This document shows positions 27,601 to 35,982 of a DNA stretch of 64,000 nucleotides, one piece after another (the stretch's first letter is position 1; every line of letters begins with the position of its first letter). Made by a program: the position numbers and the translations under genes. Origin of the DNA: JAVKFF01 sp040226215 (GTDB taxonomy: Bacteria; Pseudomonadota; Alphaproteobacteria; DSM-16000; Inquilinaceae); contig JAVKFF010000246.1 in the NCBI GenBank assembly GCA_040226215.1, positions 1 through 64,000 on the forward strand. Reading direction: 5' to 3'. The notes under the pieces were generated by a model that saw nothing but the letters and a program-made list of their open reading frames with translations, was not told where the DNA came from and did not search any database.

Positions 27601-27995
27601 ACGTCGAAGCTGCCGTCGGCATGGCGCCTGACCGTCAGCCGCGGTCCGGCGAAGCGCATCGCGCTGGGCACGATGCGGCCGTTCAGGAGGTCGCCGAAGC
27701 TGATGCTGATATGCAGCGCGGACACGGTGATGATGGGCGTGCCGTCCGGCCGCGCGATGGTGGTGTTCTCGGCGACCAGTTCGATCGGCGCGCCGAGCCC
27801 CTCCCAGGAGAGCAGAGTCTCCCCGACATCGAGCCGGAAGGGCTGATCTTCCATCGCGTCTTCGATATACGGGGTGAGGAAGCTGACGTTCAGCGGTCCG
27901 GCGGCGAGCCGGACGGCGAGCCCGGCCAGACCCAATAGCAGGGCAAACAGGATGAGCGCCAAGCCCGAGATGAAGAGCCGTGTCGTTCGCGTCAT
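24678..27995 (-). CDS. AsmA-like/DUF3971 (YhdP-family) membrane-anchored protein
   Basis: A 1,105-residue protein with one N-terminal TM helix (LFISGLALILFALLLGLAGLAVRLA) and a very long repetitive beta-rich periplasmic body. Family-type signatures include LSWEGLGAPIELVAENTTIA near the start, a DUF3971-like middle, and the AsmA-like C-terminus VNTFLADIPLIGEIVTGIGGQGIFAINYAVEGPIGSPSVSVDTLSALAPGILREIFFG. Such proteins form bridge-like grooves that carry phospholipid between membranes or affect outer-membrane integrity. ATG 27995 (MTRTTRLF) is chosen so that the protein begins with the TM region. It is divergent from glnE with a ~70-bp gap. Confidence 0.9.
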   Translation of the reverse strand: MTRTTRLFISGLALILFALLLGLAGLAVRLAAGPLNVSFLTPYIEDAMEDQPFRLDVGETLLSWEGLGAPIELVAENTTIARPDGTPIITVSALHISISFGDLLNGRIVPSAMRFAGPRLTVRRHADGSFDVDLGSGLGRPSDETGFLGQALPAAGGDEGVWESLIDALDRDPADGTGMAALTALSVEGATIEIIDEVVGVTWRASDAEVHLRRNPAGIGIDGAADLALGGTTLTTRFDLDLVLSAVHPAIAGSVQVRALFAGRLASFDGTVDLVSGPRPQFTAAGTVGIAASETAPFINAEIELEHDVEAVSTIMRYSVDNVVPADLVDFDPALTPLATVDSPVIATGFATFGDGFEPTALVFHARGGAGRLVLPWLYNEPVTVAGLGLSARADLVEDWLTVDSFEVNLGGPIVSGQGEVAIIDGRILDVAGYAELENLPVDLLGRYWPPVATGGRDWILSNMSRGEVEHASLTMQARVSADSPEANLVAIDGTIDASGLTVRFLEGLPPITGGAATATFSEAGFDIQVSEGAVDDVTLVDGAVLIEGLDGSRPQRLSVNAGLSGQLPDLLAVLDLPPLELPADAGIRPADSSGAFSGRLRVGLPLGQVIESSDIAIAARVNLVDVDVRSIAGDTDITDFTGLLDIDGRSLLADGRGVMLGVGASFRWTQYFFPADQVSGRGTMAATLNEADRQRLGIELAPWITGPIPVRANVTAGNDGTTRLAADLDLTGARIGVEQVGFSKPPGVGAGGTVDLTFAGSQIPFVDGFTVTSDGLSVDGTVRLNPADGTLNRLDLVGASLGLNSLSVAVDLSDPGMINLRLGGARLDLRTLLDAFFSGATGGVGASGTARTEPDLDVRLDIDDVLLTDNGGLSDVVGQARRIGGAWQLIELNGSHPSGEAFSFSLRPLDGAVRSVELIADDAAALFGLLDTLDGIAGGRLLLDARVGPSGITGRAQLDDFAVLDAPPLARLLAAEPVQRQGAPPDSLSFDRLLADFSYADDRLTILSGRASGGLLGISFAGNVDFATDRLAFSGTLIPVYGVNTFLADIPLIGEIVTGIGGQGIFAINYAVEGPIGSPSVSVDTLSALAPGILREIFFGRTPG

Positions 27996-28067
27996 CACAG
28001 GTGTGGCGCATCCCGGCAACAGCCGGGATCGCGTGCCGCCGCCGGGTGCCAGCAGGACGGCGAGCCG

Positions 28068-31000
28068 ATGACGGCGGAAGGCTCCAGCGCGCCAGCCGGC
28101 TCGTCCGCCTGGCCGCCACCGGCCGATGGCGCGGCCCTGCGGGTGGGCTGGGAGAACTGGGATGGCGCGCTCGCCGGCGCCGCGCTGTCGGCTGAGCAGC
28201 TCCGTCTCGCCGAGGGCCTGGACCGCGACACCGGCCCGCTAGCCGCCCTGTTCGGCGGCTCGCCTTTCCTGTCCAGCCTGGTCTGCCGCAACCCCTGCCC
28301 GACGCTCGACCTGCTCGCCGACGGGCCCGATGCCGCCTGGGCGGCGCTGATCGCCGAGCTGACGGCACCGGCGCCGGAGCCCGAGGGCGAGGCCGCGCTG
28401 ATGCGCCGGCTGCGCCTGGCCAAGCAGCGTGCGGCGGTGATCGTCGCGGTCGCCGATATCGGTGGCCTGTGGCCGGTCGAACGGGTCACCGCGGCCCTGT
28501 CGCAACTCGCCTCCAAGACCCTCGACGCCGCGCTCTCCCATCTGTTCGAACGCCTGGCCCAGCGCGGTGAGATCGATCCGCAATCGTCTGCTGACCGGCT
28601 CGCGGCCTGTGGTTTCATCGTCCTCGGCATGGGCAAGCTTGGCGCAGACGAACTCAACTATTCCAGCGACATCGACCTCATCGTGCTGTTCGACCCGGAC
28701 CGTGTCGCGCTCAAGCGCCCGGATCGCCTCGGCCAGACCATGGTCAGGCTGACCCGTGACCTTGTCCGCATTATGGAGGAGCGCACCGCCGATGGATACG
28801 TCTTCCGCACCGATCTGCGCCTGCGTCCCGATCCGGGGGCGACGCCGCTGGCGGTGAGCGTCGAGGCGGCGCTGAACTACTACGAGAGCCTGGCGCAGAC
28901 CTGGGAGCGCGCGGCGATGATCAAGGCGTCGGTCGTCGCCGGCGACCGCGCGGCCGGTCGCGCCTTCCTGCGCCAGCTCGAGCCCTTCGTGTGGCGCCGC
29001 GCGCTCGACTTCGCCGCGCTCAACGACATCCACCAGATGAAGCAGCGGATCGACGCGCGCACCGGCCAGTCGATCGACATCGCGGGCTACAACATCAAGC
29101 TCGGTGCCGGCGGCATCCGCGAGGTCGAGTTCTTCGCCCAGGCGCAGCAGATGATCTTCGGCGGGCGCGAGCCCCGGCTGCGCTGCCGGGGAACCGTGGA
29201 AACCCTGTCGCGGCTGGCGGAGCTGCGCCTGCTCCAGCCAGAGACGGCGGAGAGCTTGACCGAGGCGTATCGCCATCTTCGTCGCGTCGAACACCGCCTG
29301 CAGATGGTCGACGACCGGCAGATCTACACCCTGCCGAAAGACCGCAATGCCCTGGAGCGCTTCGCCAGATTTCTCGGCCACCGGGACGCCGCCGAACTGG
29401 CCGATCGGCTGCAGACCAGCCTCGGCACGATTTCCGGCGCCTATCAGGACCTCTTCATCGCCGAGTTCGGGGAGAGCGACCGTCTTTCCTTCACCGGCGT
29501 CGACGAACTGCCGGAAACCGAGGCCGAACTGGCGGCGATGGGCTTCGTCAACACCACGGCTGTGGTGGAGACCGTGCGCGGCTGGCTGCACGGCCGCTAC
29601 CGGGCCACCCGCACCGAGCGCTCCCGCCGCATGCTCAGCGACCTGTTGCGTCCGCTCATGGAGGCGTTGGGCCGGCTGCCGCAGCCCGATGCGGCGCTGG
29701 TGCGCCTCGACCGCTTCCTGTCCGGCCTGCCCGCCGGGATCCAGATCTTCGCGCTGCTGCACAGCAATCCGGAGATGCTGACGCTGCTGGCGGAGATCCT
29801 CGGCACCTCCGACCATCTCGGCAACGAGCTCAGCCGCAATCCCGACCATCTCGACGCCGTGCTCACCCCCGGCTTCTTCGAGGCGCTGCCGGTCAGCGGC
29901 GAGCTCGGCGAGGACCTGTCGCGACAGCTCGCGGGACAGCGCTATTTCGAGGACGAGCTGAACCTGATCCGGCGCTTCACGCACGATCACCGCTTCCGCG
30001 CCTCGGTCCACCTGCTGCGCGGCCTGACGCCGGCGGAGGCGCTCGCACCCTACCTCTCCGACGTCGCCGATGTCTCCATCGCCACGCTGCAGCCGCTGGT
30101 GGAGCGCGAGTTCGCGCGGCGCCATGGCGCCTTCGGCGGATCGCGCATGGCGGTCCTCGCCTTCGGCAAGCTCGGCAGCCGGGAGATGTCGATCCGCTCC
30201 GACCTCGACCTCATCATGATCTACGACACCGGCGGCGACGAGCAGGCGCCCGGGGAATCGGACGGCGACAAGCCGCTGACGCCGAGCCTCTATTTCACCC
30301 GGCTGACCCAGCGCCTGGTCTCCGCCATCACCGCGCCCACGGCGGAGGGCGCGCTCTACGAGGTCGACATGCGGCTCAGGCCGTCCGGCAATGCCGGGCC
30401 GCTGGCGGTCAGCCTGACGGCTTTCGAGCGCTATCAGCGGGAGGACGCCTGGACCTGGGAGCACATGGCGCTGACCCGCGCGCGCCCGGTCTGTGGCCCC
30501 TCGGATCTGCGCCGCCGGGTCGAGGCGGTCATCCGCGAGGTGCTGTGCCGGCCGCGGGACGCCGACGTGCTGTGGCGCGACGTGGCGACGATGCGCCGGC
30601 GCATCGACCAGCAGCACGGCACCACCGACACTTGGGCGGTCAAGCATGTGCGCGGCGGCATCGTCGATATCGAGTTCATCGCCCAGGCCCTGCAACTTGT
30701 CCATGCCGCCGGCGAACCCGAGGTGCTCGCCCGCAACACCGCCGAGGCTCTGGCGCGGCTGGGCCGTGCCCGCCACCTTGCGGGCGCCAACGAGCTGATC
30801 GACGCGCTGACCCTGCAGCACCGCGTGCAGGCCTATCTGCGCCTGACCCAGGACGGCGCCTTCGACCCGGTGGCCGCCGCGGTTTCCGTCAGGGCCAGTC
30901 TCGCCCGCGCCGTGCTCGGCCCGAAGGCGGACGAGACCGCCTTCGACGATGCCGCAGGCCGGCTTTCCCGGGCTCAGAAGGTGGCCCATCAGCGCTACCT

Positions 31001-31073
31001 GGAGATCGTCGAGGCTGCGGCCGTCGAGGCCGGCTGGGGTGCGGAGGACGGTGCCGATGACGGAGCCGACTGA
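28068..31073 (+). CDS. glnE: Bifunctional glutamine synthetase adenylyltransferase/adenylyl-removing enzyme
   Basis: A 1,001-residue two-headed enzyme that adds and removes AMP from glutamine synthetase according to nitrogen status. The two nucleotidyltransferase heads are visible: GMGKLGADELNYSSDIDLI in the N-terminal half and AFGKLGSREMSIRSDLDLI in the C-terminal half, each with paired aspartates, each followed by a helical bundle (KLGAGGIREVEFFAQAQQ; VKHVRGGIVDIEFIAQALQ). The order DUF3971 protein–glnE–bcp recurs in alphaproteobacteria. No partner such as glnB or glnA is in the window. Confidence 0.97.
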   Translation: MTAEGSSAPAGSSAWPPPADGAALRVGWENWDGALAGAALSAEQLRLAEGLDRDTGPLAALFGGSPFLSSLVCRNPCPTLDLLADGPDAAWAALIAELTAPAPEPEGEAALMRRLRLAKQRAAVIVAVADIGGLWPVERVTAALSQLASKTLDAALSHLFERLAQRGEIDPQSSADRLAACGFIVLGMGKLGADELNYSSDIDLIVLFDPDRVALKRPDRLGQTMVRLTRDLVRIMEERTADGYVFRTDLRLRPDPGATPLAVSVEAALNYYESLAQTWERAAMIKASVVAGDRAAGRAFLRQLEPFVWRRALDFAALNDIHQMKQRIDARTGQSIDIAGYNIKLGAGGIREVEFFAQAQQMIFGGREPRLRCRGTVETLSRLAELRLLQPETAESLTEAYRHLRRVEHRLQMVDDRQIYTLPKDRNALERFARFLGHRDAAELADRLQTSLGTISGAYQDLFIAEFGESDRLSFTGVDELPETEAELAAMGFVNTTAVVETVRGWLHGRYRATRTERSRRMLSDLLRPLMEALGRLPQPDAALVRLDRFLSGLPAGIQIFALLHSNPEMLTLLAEILGTSDHLGNELSRNPDHLDAVLTPGFFEALPVSGELGEDLSRQLAGQRYFEDELNLIRRFTHDHRFRASVHLLRGLTPAEALAPYLSDVADVSIATLQPLVEREFARRHGAFGGSRMAVLAFGKLGSREMSIRSDLDLIMIYDTGGDEQAPGESDGDKPLTPSLYFTRLTQRLVSAITAPTAEGALYEVDMRLRPSGNAGPLAVSLTAFERYQREDAWTWEHMALTRARPVCGPSDLRRRVEAVIREVLCRPRDADVLWRDVATMRRRIDQQHGTTDTWAVKHVRGGIVDIEFIAQALQLVHAAGEPEVLARNTAEALARLGRARHLAGANELIDALTLQHRVQAYLRLTQDGAFDPVAAAVSVRASLARAVLGPKADETAFDDAAGRLSRAQKVAHQRYLEIVEAAAVEAGWGAEDGADDGAD

Positions 31074-31175
31074 TGCCAAGGGATCAATGCTTGTTCTGAG
31101 CCCGGCAACGCCTACCTTGAGCGTGTTGTATTTCGACCAGGACAGCGTGGTCGCGCCAGAGGAGATGAACCAGAG

Positions 31176-31637
31176 ATGAGTGTCGACGTCGGTGACAAGG
31201 CCCCGGATTTCACCCTGCCCAAGGCCGGCGGCGGCGACGTCAGCCTGTCTGGTCTGAAGGGACACAAGGTCGTCGTCTACTTCTATCCGAAGGCCGACAC
31301 GCCGGGCTGCACCAAGGAGAGCTGTGGCTTCAACGACGCGCTGCCGGATTTCTCAAAGCTGGACGCGCATGTGATCGGCATCTCCAAGGATCCGGTGCGC
31401 AAGCTCGACCGGTTCGCCGAGAAGTACGGCCTCACCTTCACCCTCGCCTCGGATGCCGAGAGCGACACGGTCGAGCGCTACGGCGCGTGGGTCGAGAAGA
31501 GCATGTACGGCAAGAAGTATATGGGCATCGACCGCTCGACCTTCCTGATCGACGAGGACGGCAAGCTCGCCGCTGTCTGGCGCAAGGTCAAGGTGCCGGG
31601 ACATGTGGACGAGGTGCTGAAGGCGGCGCAAGGCTAG
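31176..31637 (+). CDS. bcp: Thioredoxin-dependent peroxiredoxin Bcp (PrxQ)
   Basis: A 153-residue thiol peroxidase. The peroxidatic Cys45 and resolving Cys50 are in ADTPGCTKESCGF, the atypical PrxQ arrangement. The N-terminal VGDKAPDFTLP and the YGKKYMGIDRSTFLID segment are family-specific. It starts about 100 bp after glnE behind an AGAGGAG-like site. Confidence 0.95.
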   Translation: MSVDVGDKAPDFTLPKAGGGDVSLSGLKGHKVVVYFYPKADTPGCTKESCGFNDALPDFSKLDAHVIGISKDPVRKLDRFAEKYGLTFTLASDAESDTVERYGAWVEKSMYGKKYMGIDRSTFLIDEDGKLAAVWRKVKVPGHVDEVLKAAQG

Positions 31638-31663
31638 CCCGCAGCGGTCCGATGGGCGGCGCG

Positions 31664-32437
31664 TCAGGCGAAGCTATAGGCGTCCATCGCCAGGGTGCCG
31701 TGGCTGGTGCTGGCATGGATGCGCTCGCCCCTGCCGCCGGCGCCCAGCGCCACGTAGAAGGGCATCAGGTGGTCGTCATGGGGATGGGCGTGCGCCGCGT
31801 GCGGCGCCCGGGCGCGATAGTCGACCAGCGCCTCCCGGTCGTCCGCCGCCACCCGGTCGGCCAGCCAGTCGGCGAAAGTGCGCGCCCAGGCGTGCTCCCG
31901 CGTCGCAGGAGTCCAGTCGATATCGCCGAGATTGTGGGTGATCGAGCCGCTGGCGAGGACCGCGACGCCCTGATCGCGAAGCGGCTGCAAGGCCCGGCCG
32001 AGCGCCAGATGACCCTCCGGCCCTTCACCCGCCAGGGTGGAGAGCTGCAGTACCGGCAGGTCGGCTGTCGGACGCATCAGCAGCAGCGGTACCCAGGCGC
32101 CGTGATCGAGCCCGCGGTCGGGATCGATGGTGGCCGCGATACCAGCCGACCGCAGACGACCGGCCACCGTCTGCGCAACGACGGCGTCGCCCCGTGCGGG
32201 GTAGCTCAGCCGGTAGAGCGCCTCCGGGAAGCCGTGGAAATCGTGGATGGTCGCCGGACGCGGCGCCGCCGAGACGCTGGCCACCGGCGCTACCCAATGG
32301 GCGCTGATCACCAGCACCGCGCGGGCACCGTCGAGCAGGTCGCCGGCCGCCGCCAGGAAGTCGCGAGCGGCGATGTCCTCCAGCGGCAGCGTCGGCGCGC
32401 CATGGGTCACGAACAGGGCGGGTGCGGTGGTCGACAT
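31664..32437 (-). CDS. DODA-type extradiol dioxygenase family protein (YgiD-like)
   Basis: A 257-residue LigB-fold metalloenzyme. Candidate metal ligands are His12 (FVTHGAPT), His47 (VISAHWV) and His168 (SGSITHNL), with His112 in LDHGAWVPLL as a likely catalytic residue, matching the YgiD/4,5-DOPA dioxygenase layout. The substrate is probably a catechol-like compound. ATG 32437 was chosen over an upstream extension. It is divergent from a LysR regulator, which likely controls it through the dyad between them. Confidence 0.9.
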   Translation of the reverse strand: MSTTAPALFVTHGAPTLPLEDIAARDFLAAAGDLLDGARAVLVISAHWVAPVASVSAAPRPATIHDFHGFPEALYRLSYPARGDAVVAQTVAGRLRSAGIAATIDPDRGLDHGAWVPLLLMRPTADLPVLQLSTLAGEGPEGHLALGRALQPLRDQGVAVLASGSITHNLGDIDWTPATREHAWARTFADWLADRVAADDREALVDYRARAPHAAHAHPHDDHLMPFYVALGAGGRGERIHASTSHGTLAMDAYSFA

Positions 32438-32535
32438 GTTGTCCTCGTCCTCATCCTGGTCCCCGGGCTGCGGGATCGGCCGGCCAGGCAGCCGAACCTC
32501 CGATTGCCACAATAATCATTTCGCATCATCGGATA

Positions 32536-32553
32536 ATCCCCTAATCTGGGGAT
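32536..32553. promoter_or_regulatory. LysR-type operator candidate between dioxygenase and regulator
   Basis: ATCCCC-TAATCT-GGGGAT is an 18-bp dyad with 6-bp perfect arms in an AT-rich divergent gap, about 30 bp before the LysR start. Such dyads are typical LysR recognition sites. Confidence 0.5.
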
Positions 32554-32585
32554 AAATATGCCTCGATCAGGAAACAGTCTGCCCC

Positions 32586-33530
32586 ATGGACACCCTCACC
32601 TCGATCCAGGTCTTCCTCAAGGTCGCCGAAACCGGCAACTTCTCCGCCGCCTCCGACCTGCTCGGCCTGTCGCGGGCGATGACGTCGAAGCACGTCAAGG
32701 CCTTGGAGGACCGGCTGGGCGTGCGCCTGCTCAACCGCACCACGCGACGGGTCAGCCTGACCGAGGCGGGCCTCGCCTATCTGCAGCGCGCCGGCCAGGC
32801 GATGGCGGACCTCGAGGACGCCGAGCTGGCGGTCTCGGATCTGCACGACAATCCGCGCGGCGTCCTGAAGGTCAACGCGCCGATGTCCTTCGGGATCGTC
32901 CATCTGGGTCCGGCGCTACCCGACTTCCTGGCGGAAAACCCCGAACTCACCGTCGACCTGACCCTCAACGACCGCTATGTCGACCTGGTCGAGGAAGGCT
33001 ACGACGTGGCGGTGCGCATCGGCCAGTTGCCGGATTCGAGCTATATCGCCCGCAAGATCGCCCCGGTTCGCATGGTCGCGGCCGCCGCGCCCGCCTATCT
33101 GGCCGCGCACGGCACGCCGGAGCACCCGGACGATCTCGGTCGGCATCGCTGCCTTGCCTACACCTATTCTCAGCGGCCGGAATTCTGGAGCTTCGAGCGC
33201 GGCGAGGAATCGGTCACCGTGCGCATATCGGGCCACATGAAGGCCAACAATGGCGACGTGCTGCGGGCAGCGGCCGTCGGCGGCGCCGGCATCATCGCCC
33301 AGCCCACCTTCCTGTCGGGCGAGGACGTGCGGGCAGGTCGGCTGACGCCCATCCTGTGCGGCTGGACGATGCGCGGCGGCGCCGTCCACGCCGTCTATCC
33401 GCCGAACCGACACGTCTCCTCCAAGGTGCGGCGCTTCGTCGACTTCCTGGTCAGACGCTTCGGGCCGGAGCCGGCCTGGGACCGGGAATGGCTGGAGAAG
33501 TTCCACATCGAGCGTGAGGCGGCGGAATAG
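32586..33530 (+). CDS. LysR-family transcriptional regulator
   Basis: A 314-residue regulator. The N-terminal winged HTH reads LTSIQVFLKVAETGNFSAAS, LGLSRAMTSKHVKALEDRLGVRLLNRTTRRVSLTEAG. The effector domain (about residues 90-300) has the periplasmic-binding-like fold, RVAV-type VEEGYDVAVRIGQLPDS. It belongs to the CrgA/YafC-like branch. Divergence from the dioxygenase gene suggests it responds to that enzyme's substrate. Confidence 0.93.
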   Translation: MDTLTSIQVFLKVAETGNFSAASDLLGLSRAMTSKHVKALEDRLGVRLLNRTTRRVSLTEAGLAYLQRAGQAMADLEDAELAVSDLHDNPRGVLKVNAPMSFGIVHLGPALPDFLAENPELTVDLTLNDRYVDLVEEGYDVAVRIGQLPDSSYIARKIAPVRMVAAAAPAYLAAHGTPEHPDDLGRHRCLAYTYSQRPEFWSFERGEESVTVRISGHMKANNGDVLRAAAVGGAGIIAQPTFLSGEDVRAGRLTPILCGWTMRGGAVHAVYPPNRHVSSKVRRFVDFLVRRFGPEPAWDREWLEKFHIEREAAE

Positions 33531-33572
33531 GCGACCGCCCGGATTCCCGACCACCCGGCGGTCCGATCGCCG

Positions 33573-33794
33573 TCAGCGGAACTCCTGGGTCAGCGTGACG
33601 ACGAGCGCGAAGATCAGGACAGCCCCGACCGCCAGCAGACCCGCCGTCTTCAGCCGGCGGCGGATCCACGGAAACAGCAACGCGGCGAGCGCGACGACGA
33701 TGGCGATCTGGAGCACGGCACCCATGGCGCCCGTGTAGCGCAGCCGGCCGGCCAGGACAATGCCGGCAACCGGCACCGCGGCGTCAGCAGGCAC
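33573..33794 (-). CDS. Small two-TM membrane protein (hypothetical)
   Basis: A possible 73-residue protein starting at GTG behind AGGACGCGCAG, or a 50-residue version from an internal ATG at 33725 (MGAVLQIAIVV). Two hydrophobic segments (AVLQIAIVVALAALLFPWI and AGLLAVGAVLIFALVVTLT) are split by a basic RRRLKT loop. No homology is recognised. The neighbours (LysR end, VOC protein) give no functional hint. It could be spurious. Confidence 0.45.
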   Translation of the reverse strand: MPADAAVPVAGIVLAGRLRYTGAMGAVLQIAIVVALAALLFPWIRRRLKTAGLLAVGAVLIFALVVTLTQEFR

Positions 33795-33898
33795 CTGCGC
33801 GTCCTGCCCCGGTGCGTCCTGCCCCCGGGTGCGTCACGCCGGCCAGCAACCGGATTCACCCCCGACCGGTCTCACTTCCGACCGGTCTCACTTCGGTG

Positions 33899-34276
33899 TC
33901 ACCCGCCGCCCTTGAACTCCGGGTTGTAGATCAGCCCGATGACGTTGCCCCAGGGGTCCTTCACGCCGGCGACGACGATCTCGCCGCCCACATTGGTCGG
34001 CTTCTCGTGCACGGTCGCGCCCAGGGACTTGAAGTGGGCGACCGCCGCCGCGATGTCGGCCACGCCCCAGTAGGTCAGCACGTTGGCCGTCTTCGCCGTC
34101 GGGTCGGTCGCGTCCTCCAGCAGGCCAAGCTCGTAGCCGCCGATCTCGAAGCCGACATAGAACGGCTCGTCGAAATAGGGCGCGGTGCCGAAGGCGTCGG
34201 TAAACCAGCGCTTCGCCGCCGCCAGATCGCCCACCTTGTAGATCGTGGTTCGCAGGCCGAGCATCCGTTCCGCCAT
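33899..34276 (-). CDS. VOC-family (glyoxalase/bleomycin-resistance-like) protein
   Basis: A 125-residue vicinal-oxygen-chelate protein with the paired beta-alpha-beta-beta-beta modules: LRTTIYKVGDLAAAKRWFTDAFG, FEIGGYELGLLED, WGVADIAAAVAHFKSLGA, and VKDPWGNVIGLIYNPEF. ATG 34276 follows GGGAGGGACGG. The reaction is not inferable. It is separated from ScfR by ~100 bp. Confidence 0.88.
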   Translation of the reverse strand: MAERMLGLRTTIYKVGDLAAAKRWFTDAFGTAPYFDEPFYVGFEIGGYELGLLEDATDPTAKTANVLTYWGVADIAAAVAHFKSLGATVHEKPTNVGGEIVVAGVKDPWGNVIGLIYNPEFKGGG

Positions 34277-34375
34277 CCGTCCCTCCCCTTGCCTCGCTCC
34301 GGTCGAGCAGGGACCGTAGGACGATGGGAACAAAATAGCAACATTCGAATCCGACCCGACGCCGCGTCCCTGACC

Positions 34376-35809
34376 TCAGGCCTCGCGGAAGCCGTAGGGC
34401 GTCGGCCCGCGTTCGTAGTCGTCGACGACCAGGGCATGGCCGGTCGGCGGGAAGGCGCGTTGCGGGCAGCCCGGCCGCTCGCAGATGCGACAGTGCAGGC
34501 CGATCGGCACCGCCGCCTCGTCGGCCAGCACGTCCATGCCGTCGGCATAGACCAGCTGGGCCGCGTGCTGCAGGTCGCAGCCCAGGGCCAGGGCGTAGGT
34601 CTGGCCGGGCTGGCGGTGCCCGGCACCGGGCTTGGCGACGGTGGTGGCGAGCGAAAAATAGCGCTGGCCGTCCGGCATCTCGGAGACCTGCACCTGGATG
34701 CGGCCGGGCGCCCGGAAGGCGTCGTGCACGTTCCAGCGCGGGCAGGCGCCGCCGAAACGGGCGAGTGGGCTGCCGGCGGCCGAGAAGCGCTTGGAGACGT
34801 TGCCGGCCTTGTCGATGCGCACCATGAAGAAGGGCACACCGCGCGCGCCCGGGCGCTGCAGTGTGGTCAGCCGGTGGCAGACCTGCTCGAAGCTGGCCTG
34901 GAAGCGCGCGCCCAGCACGGCGATGTCGTAGCGCACGGCCGTCGCCGCCCGCCAGATCCGGTCATAGGGCATGACGATGGCGCCGGCGAGGTAGTTGGCG
35001 AGACCGACCCGCACCAGTGCCCGCGCCTCCTCGGAGGTCAGTTCCGCCGCGCCGGCCAGCCGGTCGAGCAGGCCGCGATGGGCGATCAGCGCAATCTGCA
35101 GGGCGAGCTGGAAGGTGCGGCTTTCCGGCGGCAGCATCTCCGACAGCAGCACTCGCCGGCCGTGCCGGTCGTAGCGGCGCTGCACCAGCCCCATCACGTC
35201 GACCGGGAGGATGCGTACCCGCAATGTCAGCTCGCGGTCGAGATGGTCGATCAGCCCCTGCTGGATGCCGCCGATATCCAGGCCGCCGGCCGACCACACC
35301 TCCTCCGCCGCCGCCTCCAGCTCGGGGAAGTGGTTGCCGGCCTCGTGGAAGAAGGCGCCGGCCTCGTCTGCCGGATTGGCCGGCCCGATCCGCGCCCCCA
35401 CCTCGCCGCCGATCGCCGCCCGCTCCGCCTCCAGCCGGTCGGCATCCGCCAGATCGCGATAGGCGCGATAGAGCTGCACCAGCGCGCTGGCCGCGGTCGG
35501 CACCTGCTCCGCCAGGTCGATCATGTCCTGGCGTTTGACATCCCCGCCGGCCAGCAGCGGGTCGCCGAAGACCTCCTGCAGCGCCCCCAACAGGCGCGAG
35601 CCGTCGTCGTCGGCGAAGCTGGCGATATCCACGTCCCAGAGCTGGCCGATCTTGAGCAGCAGCGCCACCGTCACCGGGCGCTGGTTGCCCTCGATCAGGT
35701 TCAGATAGCTGGCCGAGATGCCGAGCCGCTCGGCCATCGCCGCCTGGGTGATCCCCTGATCGCGCCGCAGCCGGCGGATCTTGTGCCCCAGCATGGCCTT
35801 TCGCGACAT
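34376..35809 (-). CDS. Short-chain fatty acyl regulator (ScfR/RamB-like, XRE + ImmA/IrrE-like)
   Basis: A 477-residue regulator. An XRE-type HTH (residues ~8-45, IRRLRRDQGITQAAMAERLG, ISASYLNLIEGNQRPV) is followed by a central IrrE/ImmA-like region and a ScfR C-terminal domain with a cysteine cluster (HCRICERPGC). The HExxH protease motif of ImmA is not evident. RamB-type proteins sense acetyl- or propionyl-CoA metabolism and regulate isocitrate lyase. Here the gene is divergent from aceA, which strongly supports that role. ATG 35809 gives MSRKAMLGHKIRRL. Confidence 0.92.
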   Translation of the reverse strand: MSRKAMLGHKIRRLRRDQGITQAAMAERLGISASYLNLIEGNQRPVTVALLLKIGQLWDVDIASFADDDGSRLLGALQEVFGDPLLAGGDVKRQDMIDLAEQVPTAASALVQLYRAYRDLADADRLEAERAAIGGEVGARIGPANPADEAGAFFHEAGNHFPELEAAAEEVWSAGGLDIGGIQQGLIDHLDRELTLRVRILPVDVMGLVQRRYDRHGRRVLLSEMLPPESRTFQLALQIALIAHRGLLDRLAGAAELTSEEARALVRVGLANYLAGAIVMPYDRIWRAATAVRYDIAVLGARFQASFEQVCHRLTTLQRPGARGVPFFMVRIDKAGNVSKRFSAAGSPLARFGGACPRWNVHDAFRAPGRIQVQVSEMPDGQRYFSLATTVAKPGAGHRQPGQTYALALGCDLQHAAQLVYADGMDVLADEAAVPIGLHCRICERPGCPQRAFPPTGHALVVDDYERGPTPYGFREA

Positions 35810-35810
35810 C

Positions 35811-35927
35811 TTTACAAACTCCACAATTCGCCTACCGGAGAATTTACACAATCCGCCACTTTACGCAATCACGGATAAAGCGCCAAATTTGCCGGTTGTA
35901 TGCTGTGAAGTCTCGGAACATTGTAAA
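35811..35927. promoter_or_regulatory. ScfR/aceA divergent control region with repeated TTTACA/TTAC(A/G)CAATC motifs
   Basis: The 173-bp AT-rich gap holds TTACACAATC (35844-35853) and TTACGCAATC (35861-35870) as direct repeats 17 bp apart, plus TTTACAA at 35811 and its inverse TTGTAAA at 35921. These are candidate ScfR binding sites that could control both genes. Confidence 0.4.
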
Positions 35928-35982
35928 TTAATCACCGTCGCGATGACGGAAAGTTATTGACTTCGTTGACAAGGGAAATCCC

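Noticed and set aside
25305..27938. An 877-codon plus-strand frame opposite the AsmA-like gene
   Set aside because: Composition is that of an antisense shadow and the minus-strand product has a TM helix and family motifs.
31057..31179. A 40-codon frame spanning the glnE end and the bcp start
   Set aside because: It overlaps glnE in another frame, ends inside bcp and has no supporting signal.
28239..31265. A 1,008-codon minus-strand frame opposite glnE
   Set aside because: No family pattern; glnE is unambiguous with both catalytic heads.
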